21,551 nucleotides of DNA from a virus. How positions within the stretch are numbered: the first letter of the stretch is position 1; the number at the start of each line of letters is the position of its first letter. Below, in pieces: positions 15,013 to 20,335 of this stretch. The notes beneath the pieces were generated by a model that worked only from the letters and a program-made list of their open reading frames with translations, was not told where the DNA came from and searched no databases. The position numbers and the translations under genes were made by a program. Location: the IMG/VR virus record IMGVR_UViG_3300034062_004983, positions 1 through 21,551 of that record. The stretch is one strand, 5' to 3'.

Positions 15013-17129
15013 ATTTTAACTTCAAACTTTTTGTTTAGTGTCTTAGCAAGTTCACCCATGTTTGATACATCAATGAATTCCGAATCCTTACCATACATTT
15101 GTTTAAAGGAATCTAAGCCAGAATCACCATATTCAGATTCAGTAATAAAGTAAGAAAGAATCTTGACACCAGCCCTTCTGATTTTCATGATTTGTTCAGC
15201 GGTGTGTTTTATAGCGTAGTCACCACCATAAGAAATTTCAGAGTTATCAAAGCCAGGATATCCATCCGAAAAATTAATCAAGTAGGTATCTTCGCCAGTT
15301 TTAGTTTTAACGATTTCTTTTAAAATAGCCTCATAACATAATCCCTCGGGAGTAGTTCCATCGTAGGTAATGTGTTTAAATAAGTTTTGAATTTTTGAAA
15401 ACTTATCTTTACGACTATCATAAGCAATCAACATTAATGGTTGACAATTATTACCTCCATAGTATATGCCTCGATAAGAAATAACTACATTGATATTAGC
15501 GGTCATTGAAGCAGCCTTAGCTATCGCAACGGCGGCTACTTGTGTATTATTCCATTTATAACCACCCATCGAAGAACTGGCATCAATTGAAATGTGAAGT
15601 GTAACCGGAGTCGATGTGTTAACTAAAGTTTGTTCAAAAATACTAAAGTTACCAAATCCGATTTCGTGAATCATACGACCACTTAATTTACCAGCCTTCA
15701 TTCGTGGTGTAGTTAAAACTCGTTCTTCATTTCGTGTTTTTAACTTTTTACCTAATAAAGTTCCAAGTTGAATACCCTTGGTAACATTTTCAATACCTTT
15801 ATTAACCGTCCAGCTGCTATTTGTTAACATTCCAACCAGTTTAGATTCAATAAGTTGTTTAGACAAGTTATTAATGATGTAGGTTTGAACTCCATTAGAG
15901 CCAGATTTGTCATACCAACTTTGTTGAACTCCCTTGCCGGTTATTTCAGTTTTGACATCAGCCTTATCAAGAGTATCAAGTTTGTTTTTTTCAGCTTTTG
16001 AAACAGCACGTTTTTGGATATTACCTTCTAAAAATTTATTTTGTTTTTCAATAGCAGTTTCTAACATTTTACGTTGGCGGTCTGATAGTGGTTCGTATTG
16101 ACCACCAGCCCCATTTGAATTTGGTAAACTAAATGAACCACCATTAGAATCAGATTCTTCTTCAGAGTCATCACCTTCATTAGATTTACTTGGGGAAGAT
16201 TTACCATTACCCTTGCCACTCATACCACCGCCATTGGTAGATTGGGATTCCACGTCACCACTCATTTCGGTGTTACCATTTTCTTCACCATCTTGTGAAT
16301 CGCCATCACCATCCGAAGATGATTCAGTATCATTAACAATTTTAGTATTTTTTTCAACAATCATAAGAATTTCACCGGCCACCTCAAGTGCGTCCCATGA
16401 ATTTTTGAGTCGTGAAATATTACGAAGGTCAAGAACATTCCAAATCTCACGAAGACCTGTTAAAGCGGTGAGGTCACGATTAGCGTTAGTGAGGTTGATA
16501 ATACGAAACATATAAGAGTCCCAATCTTCATTACGATATTCTTCAGATTGAAGACCTTTGTCAACAATAGAGGAGTGAAAGTATTTTTCATACATAGCCT
16601 CGTAGTAACCACGATAGCCGGGCGCTGTGGTGTAAATATGATTATCAATCCTTCGGTCCTCAACATAGTTAAGAAGAGACTTTAAATTGTTGTTGACAAT
16701 ATGAGACAATCGGTGACTTTCATCCAAACCATACTTATTCATCAAATAATTTTTGTCAATTGATGTAGGAAGATAATCATTTTGTAATTGAGTTAAAATT
16801 CCAAAATCAGTCAATGCGATGTGAGACCCTTCGTGAAGAGCCAAACCAACCACGGGGTCAAATTCTTTATCATCTAACTTAGCAGATATAACGACTGAAT
16901 TTCCATCGGTATATGAATCATCACCACGACCATTAAAGGTAACAGGAATTGACTTACCGGTTACAATGTTAACGAAGTTAGCAATTGACCTTTTATAGGC
17001 CATAAGCTTCATAAGGTCGGACGCTTTACGTTCGACACTTGTTACTTGTATACTTGAATCATCCTCATCAAAAAATATAGAGGGGTCAAGCCAGAACGAA
17101 GAATAAGATTTGTTTTTCATGTAACTCAT
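15009..17129 (-). CDS. CobT-like zincin/VWA-domain protein (AAA+ partner)
   Basis: 706 aa. N-terminal part has a zinc-peptidase motif HEGSH at 99-103 (LALHEGSHIAL) with NYVEDRRIDNH at 154-164 as likely third-ligand region. Residues 268-345 are a low-complexity acidic Ser/Gly/Asp linker, typical of CobT-type proteins. The C-terminal VWA domain has the MIDAS motif DASSSM at 516-521 and INFSDGYPG further on. It should bind Mg and engage the MoxR/CobS-like ATPase. Whether the HEGSH site is proteolytic is unknown. ATG at 17129 or 17120 (MKNKSYSS); the latter is farther from the promoter and equally possible. Confidence 0.85.
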   Translation of the reverse strand: MSYMKNKSYSSFWLDPSIFFDEDDSSIQVTSVERKASDLMKLMAYKRSIANFVNIVTGKSIPVTFNGRGDDSYTDGNSVVISAKLDDKEFDPVVGLALHEGSHIALTDFGILTQLQNDYLPTSIDKNYLMNKYGLDESHRLSHIVNNNLKSLLNYVEDRRIDNHIYTTAPGYRGYYEAMYEKYFHSSIVDKGLQSEEYRNEDWDSYMFRIINLTNANRDLTALTGLREIWNVLDLRNISRLKNSWDALEVAGEILMIVEKNTKIVNDTESSSDGDGDSQDGEENGNTEMSGDVESQSTNGGGMSGKGNGKSSPSKSNEGDDSEEESDSNGGSFSLPNSNGAGGQYEPLSDRQRKMLETAIEKQNKFLEGNIQKRAVSKAEKNKLDTLDKADVKTEITGKGVQQSWYDKSGSNGVQTYIINNLSKQLIESKLVGMLTNSSWTVNKGIENVTKGIQLGTLLGKKLKTRNEERVLTTPRMKAGKLSGRMIHEIGFGNFSIFEQTLVNTSTPVTLHISIDASSSMGGYKWNNTQVAAVAIAKAASMTANINVVISYRGIYYGGNNCQPLMLIAYDSRKDKFSKIQNLFKHITYDGTTPEGLCYEAILKEIVKTKTGEDTYLINFSDGYPGFDNSEISYGGDYAIKHTAEQIMKIRRAGVKILSYFITESEYGDSGLDSFKQMYGKDSEFIDVSNMGELAKTLNKKFEVKI

Positions 17130-17137
17130 TTATAATA

Positions 17138-17193
17138 TAAAGATAGTAAATATTAACGATGTAACCTAATTTTCAATGTTAAGAAATTGTTAA
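17138..17193 (-). promoter_or_regulatory. Family I promoter for the VWA gene
   Basis: Minus strand: TTAACA (17193-17188), 5 nt, TTAACA (17182-17177), 7 nt, TTAG (17169-17166; weak -33), exactly 20 nt, TATCTTTA (17145-17138). Only 8 nt separate it from ATG 17129, so a very short leader is expected. The boxes overlap the end of the 54-aa gene. No terminator hairpin here. Confidence 0.72.
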
Positions 17194-17343
17194 ATCTTTT
17201 TTGTGTTTTTCGTTACGAACATAGACTTTTTTGCTTTTAACCACCCGTTCGGTAGTTTTTCTGCCAATGTGATGAGCGGCTTCGCCTCTGGACCAGCCTC
17301 CATTGAAGTTAAGTTTGTCTTGATATGTTTTATTAGTCTTCAT
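17179..17343 (-). CDS. Small basic protein (54 aa)
   Basis: ATG 17343 to TAA 17179, 54 aa: MKTNKTYQDKLNFNGGWSRG, then EAAHHIGRKTTERVVKSKKV and a Lys/Arg-rich tail. Strongly basic, so nucleic-acid binding is likely. It fills the space between two family I promoters exactly, its 5' side following the promoter at 17356 and its stop lying in the tandem boxes of the VWA promoter, which argues that it is a real gene. No family recognised. Confidence 0.65.
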   Translation of the reverse strand: MKTNKTYQDKLNFNGGWSRGEAAHHIGRKTTERVVKSKKVYVRNEKHKKDLTIS

Positions 17344-17355
17344 CACAAATACATA

Positions 17356-17411
17356 CTAAGATAATAAAAAAAGGGGACTTATACAAGCCCCCTATGTTAA
17401 ATTTATGTTAA
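17356..17411 (-). promoter_or_regulatory. Family I promoter for the 54-aa gene
   Basis: Minus strand: TTAACA (17411-17406), 5 nt, TTAACA (17400-17395), 7 nt, CTTG (17387-17384), exactly 20 nt, TATCTTAG (17363-17356; last two bases differ from the others). ATG 17343 follows after 12 nt. Confidence 0.72.
17365..17393 (-). terminator. Terminator after the DUF2061 operon, nested in the next promoter
   Basis: Minus strand stem AGGGGGCTT / AAGTCCCCT with a G-U pair, loop GTAT, then seven Ts. Nearly the same sequence as the terminator at 9982, as if duplicated. Confidence 0.88.
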
Positions 17412-17430
17412 TTTATTAAAATTATCGTTA

Positions 17431-17646
17431 CTAATCACGATTAGCATCGACTCCATACTTAATGTATTTGTACCAGAGCCGTTCGTGAAGATAATATAAT
17501 ATCATTTTAGTTAATAATTCAACACCACCAATAGCTAATCCAACTTTAAGATTACCACTTATTAAATAGGAAAGTAAAATAGTATCAATGGTGCCTATAA
17601 TTCTCCAAGTAATAGTTTTTAAAATATGTCTTTTATAACTTACCAT
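17431..17646 (-). CDS. DUF2061 membrane protein
   Basis: 71 aa. Matches DUF2061: RHILKTITWRIIGTIDTILL, then GGVELLTKMILYYLHERLW. Two hydrophobic segments (about 15-30 and 34-52) indicate a small two-pass membrane protein. In bacteria DUF2061 proteins are often encoded near or fused to sulfate-assimilation proteins such as CysC, which fits the APS-kinase-like gene two genes upstream. Function unknown. The start overlaps the nucleotidyltransferase stop by 14 nt, and a strong terminator follows, making it the operon's last gene. Confidence 0.85.
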   Translation of the reverse strand: MVSYKRHILKTITWRIIGTIDTILLSYLISGNLKVGLAIGGVELLTKMILYYLHERLWYKYIKYGVDANRD

Positions 17647-17983
17647 CTTCTCTCATTTGTTCACGAATTTTTGTGGCTGATATTTTTTCAATATGAGTTG
17701 GTGGAATATGTTCAATTATACGATATCCAACACCTCTACCATAATTAACGGAATCTATATCAGGTATAATCATCAATTTAATTTTACCTTTTTTTATATA
17801 CTCATAATGTAATTTTGATAGATTTTTATAAACCTGCTCAGCGCTCCAAGGATTATCTTTATCAGGTTGAACATCTCGAATAGCAAGTAATACACGATTA
17901 CCTTGATTTAGTTGTTGGTCAATTAACCATTGATGACCATCATGCCAAGGTTGCCATCTACCTATGTATAGTGAATATTTCAT
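17633..17983 (-). CDS. Cytidylyltransferase-like nucleotidyltransferase
   Basis: 116 aa. Nucleotide-binding HxGH motif: IGRWQPWHDGH, with His14 and His17. The second family motif ISATKIREQM lies at 101-110 (usual form ISxTxIR). Members transfer AMP or CMP from NTP to a phosphorylated acceptor (NMN, phosphopantetheine, glycerol-phosphate, or sulfate in ATP sulfurylase). It is short compared with most, so it is a minimal domain. Next to an APS-kinase-like gene it could activate sulfate or a sugar; the acceptor cannot be read. 26-nt overlap with the kinase gene. Confidence 0.8.
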   Translation of the reverse strand: MKYSLYIGRWQPWHDGHQWLIDQQLNQGNRVLLAIRDVQPDKDNPWSAEQVYKNLSKLHYEYIKKGKIKLMIIPDIDSVNYGRGVGYRIIEHIPPTHIEKISATKIREQMREDGKL

Positions 17984-18392
17984 TGAGTGATTGTAATACT
18001 GATTTGTTTGTGGTATCTAATTGTTGGTCACGAGAATCAATCTCAAACTCTTTTACAAAAAAATCTTCTCGACCTCTACTTTCGGTCGTATGGACATAGT
18101 AAAATTTTGAGTCTAAATCTCTAAGTTCATTACGAGTTTCGTTGTAGGGAGCTACTACTGAAATAACAACATCCCATCCCTTGTGACTCAAGTAACGGGC
18201 AATATTATTTACATTGCGGAGATTTTTTATTCTACCTTCTTTAGAATAATCTTTATTATCAAAGATGTTTCGTAATTCATCCCCATCAATATGTTCAACC
18301 ATACGATGGTTATTTAATTCAAGATGTTCTTGAAGTGCTTTAGCCAAGGTAGTTTTACCAGAGCCAGGTTGACCATAAAACCAATATATCAT
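17958..18392 (-). CDS. APS-kinase-like (CysC-like) P-loop kinase
   Basis: 144 aa, shorter than the roughly 200 of CysC. P-loop GQPGSGKT at 7-14, IDGDELR at 35-41 (CysC has DGDNxR), RYLSHKGWDVVISVVAPYNE at 66-85 with following Arg residues, as in APS kinases (S..APY...R). The C-terminal lid segment of CysC is reduced or diverged, so the substrate may not be adenylylsulfate; a related small-molecule kinase is possible. ATGA overlap with the 92-aa gene upstream and 26-nt overlap with the nucleotidyltransferase: a four-gene operon. Confidence 0.78.
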   Translation of the reverse strand: MIYWFYGQPGSGKTTLAKALQEHLELNNHRMVEHIDGDELRNIFDNKDYSKEGRIKNLRNVNNIARYLSHKGWDVVISVVAPYNETRNELRDLDSKFYYVHTTESRGREDFFVKEFEIDSRDQQLDTTNKSVLQSLNEIFTIHR

Positions 18393-18667
18393 TTTTGTAA
18401 AAATTTTAATATGTCTTCTTTAACTTGATTATTTCGTTGAGCGTTCCACATGGTATCCCATTCGGATTGAAGATATTCTCGATGATGGTCGTATAGCTCC
18501 GTTCCTCTATCAGTATATGCGATAATACCTTTTAACACAGACCTTACTTTATTTTTGTGAGTTTTACTATACGAAGAATTATCCACAAGTTCACATAATA
18601 GCAATATTGTTTCGCTTGTAGATTTAGTAGACCATAAGTGTTCTACATATTCCTTTTTACTATTCAT
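18389..18667 (-). CDS. Unknown helical protein, first gene of the CysC-like operon
   Basis: 92 aa, predicted all helix, with several Trp/Tyr/His (YVEHLWSTKSTSETILLLCE, YDHHREYLQSEWDTMW). No family recognised. Its stop overlaps the kinase start as ATGA. I could not see a clear family I or II promoter in the 40 nt between it and the tRNA gene upstream, so the operon may be read through from the RNA cluster. Confidence 0.65.
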   Translation of the reverse strand: MNSKKEYVEHLWSTKSTSETILLLCELVDNSSYSKTHKNKVRSVLKGIIAYTDRGTELYDHHREYLQSEWDTMWNAQRNNQVKEDILKFLQK

Positions 18668-18708
18668 TGGTATGTCTTATTACCCAATTAGATTTAAATA
18701 TAAAGTTG

Positions 18709-18800
18709 TAGTCAGAATAGGAATCGAACCTATAACCTTTGTCTTTTGGTTCCGACTAATCGGATTACTCACCAACACGCTACCATTGCGCCATCTGACT
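18709..18800 (-). tRNA. tRNA with aberrant anticodon region, isotype undetermined
   Basis: 92 nt. Acceptor AGTCAGA/TCTGACT, discriminator A, D-arm GCGC-AATGGTA-GCGT and T-arm ATAGG-TTCGATT-CCTAT are all canonical. The 42 nt between D and T arms do not form a 5-bp/7-nt anticodon arm with U33. The best fold is TTGGT/ACCAA enclosing a second stem TCCGA/TCGGA with loop TTAG. CCA is not encoded. It could be a pseudo-tRNA, a tRNA with an insertion, or a class II tRNA I mis-fold. Confidence 0.65.
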
Positions 18801-18806
18801 ATGGTA

Positions 18807-18948
18807 GTAGAGCTTGTCCTTTAGGAGGAACACACCTACTCTACCTGGTGGGAGTCTTTTTATGTGAAAAGTCCACAACCCACAGGACCATCCGTGAGAC
18901 TAGCTTCCTCCGATGGTAGTTATCGTCCTAGTGCTAGTTCAGATAACT
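18807..18948 (-). ncRNA. Structured RNA of four contiguous hairpins between two tRNA genes
   Basis: No ORF. Four stems fill the gap end to end: 18918-18948 (AGTTATC/GATAACT), 18887-18917 (ACCATC/GATGGT), 18844-18886 (CCTG-TGGG with CCCA-C-CAGG) and 18807-18844 (GTAGAG/CTCTAC). Loops are complementary: ACTAGC in the first and GCTAGT in the second (6 nt); GGAGGAA in the second and TTCCTCC in the fourth (7 nt). GC content is well above its surroundings. Strand is inferred from neighbours. Function unknown. Confidence 0.6.
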
Positions 18949-18952
18949 GCTG

Positions 18953-19025
18953 AGCGAAAGACTGGATTCGAACCAGCGACCCCCACCTTGGCAAGGTGAT
19001 GCTCTACCAACTGAGCTACTTTCGC
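18953..19025 (-). tRNA. tRNA-Gly(GCC)
   Basis: 73 nt. Acceptor GCGAAAG/CTTTCGC, D-arm GCTCAGTTGGTAGAGC, anticodon loop TTGCCAA (anticodon GCC), T-arm CTGG-TTCGAAT-CCAG, discriminator U as expected for glycine. No encoded CCA. Confidence 0.96.
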
Positions 19026-19126
19026 AAATTTAGGGCTCCCCATATCCCTAAGTGTCATCTAAAGTTTTTTCCTCTAAGAGGTTGCCGGTTGATGATTATC
19101 CTTTAACCTAAATGGGTTTTAATATT

Positions 19127-19253
19127 AAAGAGAGGCTTTTCGGGTCTTTCAGGGTTTCTGATTGAGTGCAATGAGTGAGCCCTTCCTACTATAAACCCTT
19201 TTTTGGAAATTAATACACTCTACCTCTCAATTACAGCTTTACTGCCTCTCCTT
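19127..19253 (-). ncRNA. Candidate junction-forming RNA between tRNA-Thr and tRNA-Gly
   Basis: The 19026-19254 gap has no credible ORF. A 10-bp helix AAGGAGAGGC/GCCTCTCTTT (one G-U valid on minus) joins 19244-19253 to 19127-19136. It encloses hairpins CAG-TAAAG-CTG, TAAT/ATTA (19211-19232) and GGGTTT/AAACCC (19152-19198). Further toward tRNA-Gly lie CCTCTTAGAGG (19071-19081) and TTAGGG/CCCTAA (19030-19051). Strand inferred; function unknown. Confidence 0.45.
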
Positions 19254-19254
19254 G

Positions 19255-19327
19255 AGCCTCCTATCGGATTCGAACCAATGACCCCTTCATTACAAGTGAA
19301 GTGCTCTACCAGCTGAGCTAAGGAGGC
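19255..19327 (-). tRNA. tRNA-Thr(TGT)
   Basis: 73 nt. Acceptor GCCTCCT/AGGAGGC, D-arm GCTCAGCTGGTAGAGC, anticodon arm CTTCA-CTTGTAA-TGAAG (anticodon TGT), T-loop TTCGAAT, discriminator U. No encoded CCA. The 60 nt on its 5' side hold nothing I can name. Confidence 0.95.
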
Positions 19328-19388
19328 AACCGACAATTGATTAGAGTTCAATTATCAAAACTCAATAGATTAGAATCAGCTCTTTAGA

Positions 19389-19559
19389 TTATTCAGCTGA
19401 AGCCTCTGCTTCATAAGCAGCATCTTCAAGTTGTTCAGGCGAAGTTGTATCAACCATAGTAGAATCTACTACAACTTCTTCAACAGCTACATTTTCTGCG
19501 GTTTGATTACAAGCCACAACTGATGTTGCGATAGCGAACATTAAAATCATTTTCTTCAT
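19389..19559 (-). CDS. Small lipoprotein (56 aa)
   Basis: ATG 19559 to TAA 19389. MKKMILMFAIATSVVACNQT is a lipoprotein signal: Lys2-3, a hydrophobic core, and lipobox VVAC with Cys17. The mature 40 residues are acidic and Ala/Val/Glu-rich (VEEVVVDSTMVDTTS). No acidic run directly follows Cys, so surface export by the Bacteroidota lipoprotein signal is not indicated; periplasmic anchoring is likely. It sits inside the RNA cluster between tRNA-Thr and a tRNA-like gene. Short phage lipoproteins such as T5 Llp block superinfection; that role here is inference. Confidence 0.72.
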   Translation of the reverse strand: MKKMILMFAIATSVVACNQTAENVAVEEVVVDSTMVDTTSPEQLEDAAYEAEASAE

Positions 19560-19617
19560 ACGAAAACTTTATATTAAATTGTTAAACATAAAACGACAAA
19601 GGACTATCCTTTGTTTG

Positions 19618-19689
19618 AGCGGAGGGTTGGAGCCGCCCCAACACCTTCTATCTGGATGATAGATGTCTTTCTCTCAAGACTTCCTCCGC
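19618..19689 (-). ncRNA. tRNA-Gly-shaped RNA lacking canonical loops (copy 1)
   Basis: 72 nt, exact tRNA layout: acceptor GCGGAGG/CCTCCGC, AA linker, D-stem GTCT/AGAC with loop TGAGAGAA, one base, anticodon stem TCTAT/ATAGA with loop CATCCAG, variable AGGT, T-stem GTTGG/CCAAC with loop GGCGGCT, discriminator U. The anticodon position reads TCC (Gly). Missing: U8, D-loop GG, U33, TTC of the T-loop. The stem C32-G38 could also close, leaving ATCCA. Paralogous to 19770-19841. Confidence 0.75.
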
Positions 19690-19695
19690 AAGTTT

Positions 19696-19766
19696 AGTAA
19701 GGATATCCGGTGTCTCTAACCATCATGGTATTGCAGTCGGTTTTATTACTGACTTCAATCCTTACT
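19696..19766 (-). ncRNA. 71-nt structured RNA between the two tRNA-like genes
   Basis: A 9-bp end helix, AGTAAGGAT/ATCCTTACT, closes a 71-nt element. Inside are a hairpin TTG-A-AGTC / GACT-G-CAA and a short ACCAT/ATGGT palindrome. The size equals a tRNA but the arms do not make a cloverleaf. There are 6 nt to the 5' end of copy 1 and 3 nt from the 3' end of copy 2, so processing from a common transcript is likely. Confidence 0.5.
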
Positions 19767-19769
19767 ATG

Positions 19770-19841
19770 AGCGGAAGGTTGGAACTGCCCCAACACCTCT
19801 TATCTGGATGATAAGCGACTTTCTTTTAAGTCTTCTCCCGC
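19770..19841 (-). ncRNA. tRNA-Gly-shaped RNA lacking canonical loops (copy 2)
   Basis: 72 nt, same layout as 19618-19689: acceptor GCGGGAG/CTTCCGC, AA, D-stem GACT/AGTC with loop TAAAAGAA, G, anticodon stem CTTAT/ATAAG with loop CATCCAG, AGGT, T-stem GTTGG/CCAAC with loop GGCAGTT, discriminator U. Differences from copy 1 in stems are compensatory (one D-stem pair, two anticodon-stem pairs, one acceptor pair, plus A-U to G-U). A family II promoter ends 11 nt upstream. Confidence 0.75.
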
Positions 19842-19852
19842 GATTGTTAATA

Positions 19853-19884
19853 CAAATATACAAAATAAATTTTATATATCCAAA
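19853..19884 (-). promoter_or_regulatory. Family II promoter for the tRNA-like RNA cluster
   Basis: Minus strand TTTG (19884-19881), exactly 20 nt, TATATTTG (19860-19853), 11 nt ahead of the 5' end of tRNA-like copy 2. An 18-bp AT palindrome (19883-19900) abuts the -33. Confidence 0.78.
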
Positions 19885-19891
19885 TATTTTT

Positions 19892-19917
19892 AAAAATATT
19901 CCGACCTAGCTCGGAAT
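19892..19917 (-). terminator. Terminator after tRNA-Ser
   Basis: Minus strand ATTCCGA/TCGGAAT 7-bp stem with 6-nt loop GCTAGG, followed by ATTTTT, 16 nt past the 3' end of tRNA-Ser and just ahead of the next promoter. Confidence 0.7.
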
Positions 19918-19933
19918 AACACATCGGATGATG

Positions 19934-20018
19934 CGGAGGCTCAGGGATTCGAACCCCGGTTAGTGTTACCTAAAACAGTTTTCAAGACTGCCGCATTCGA
20001 CCGCTCTGCCAAACCTCC
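19934..20018 (-). tRNA. tRNA-Ser(TGA)
   Basis: 85 nt class II tRNA. Acceptor GGAGGTT/AGCCTCC (one G-U), anticodon arm GCAGT-CTTGAAA-ACTGT with anticodon TGA, long variable arm, T-loop TTCGAAT, discriminator G typical of serine. No encoded CCA. Confidence 0.95.
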
Positions 20019-20029
20019 ATAATTACTAA

Positions 20030-20290
20030 TTATCCGTTTAGTAATGTTTTTGAATCTTTTGAATCAAACCCACCATACTCATCGCCAAAATTATCACGAA
20101 GTGTAGATAACTTATCAGTAGCATCTGTAAGTCGTGCAACCAATTTATCAAGTTCTTCGGTATGTTGTGGGTGTTCACCAATAGCAACCGGAGATTCAAA
20201 ATAAATAGAGATTGTCGCACGAGCATCCATGATATCGGCTGTATATTTAGCCTCAAGGGCTTGGAATAATCTTCTTGAAATTTTACTCAT
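20030..20290 (-). CDS. Small unknown protein inside the tRNA cluster
   Basis: 86 aa from ATG 20290 (MSKISRRLFQALEAKYTADI); an in-frame GTG at 20299 would add three residues. Helix (residues 1-45) followed by a second helix (ELDKLVARLTDATDKLSTLR) and an acidic-Gly tail; a coiled-coil hairpin is likely. No family recognised. It lies between tRNA-Arg and tRNA-Ser, 11 nt from the latter, so its message would be part of the tRNA transcript. The start context GAAAGTTATGAG also occurs in the 80-aa gene at 14933. Confidence 0.65.
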   Translation of the reverse strand: MSKISRRLFQALEAKYTADIMDARATISIYFESPVAIGEHPQHTEELDKLVARLTDATDKLSTLRDNFGDEYGGFDSKDSKTLLNG

Positions 20291-20335
20291 AACTTTCACA
20301 TTTAATATAAATATATTTTACAAACTTAATAAATC

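Noticed and set aside
16213-16515. 100-codon plus-strand ORF rich in Ser and Pro
   Set aside because: Antisense to the acidic low-complexity linker of the VWA protein, which produces Ser/Pro-rich translation.
13347-17129. Cobaltochelatase subunits CobS/CobT as a true cobalamin function
   Set aside because: Similarity is at the level of AAA+ and VWA domains; no cobN or corrin genes are present, so a generic ATPase/VWA role is safer.
17431-18667. Complete ATP sulfurylase/APS kinase pathway
   Set aside because: The nucleotidyltransferase is far too short for ATP sulfurylase and the kinase lid is diverged, so the pathway name would overstate the evidence.
19618-19841. Hammerhead or other self-cleaving ribozyme in the two 72-nt repeats
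   Set aside because: CTGGATGA on plus resembles CTGATGA but has an extra base, and the required GAAA/NUH arrangement around a three-way junction is absent; the covarying cloverleaf on minus explains the sequence better.
20306-20313. TATAAATA on the plus strand
   Set aside because: No plus-strand gene follows; expected by chance in AT-rich intergenic DNA. The same applies to 8987-8994.
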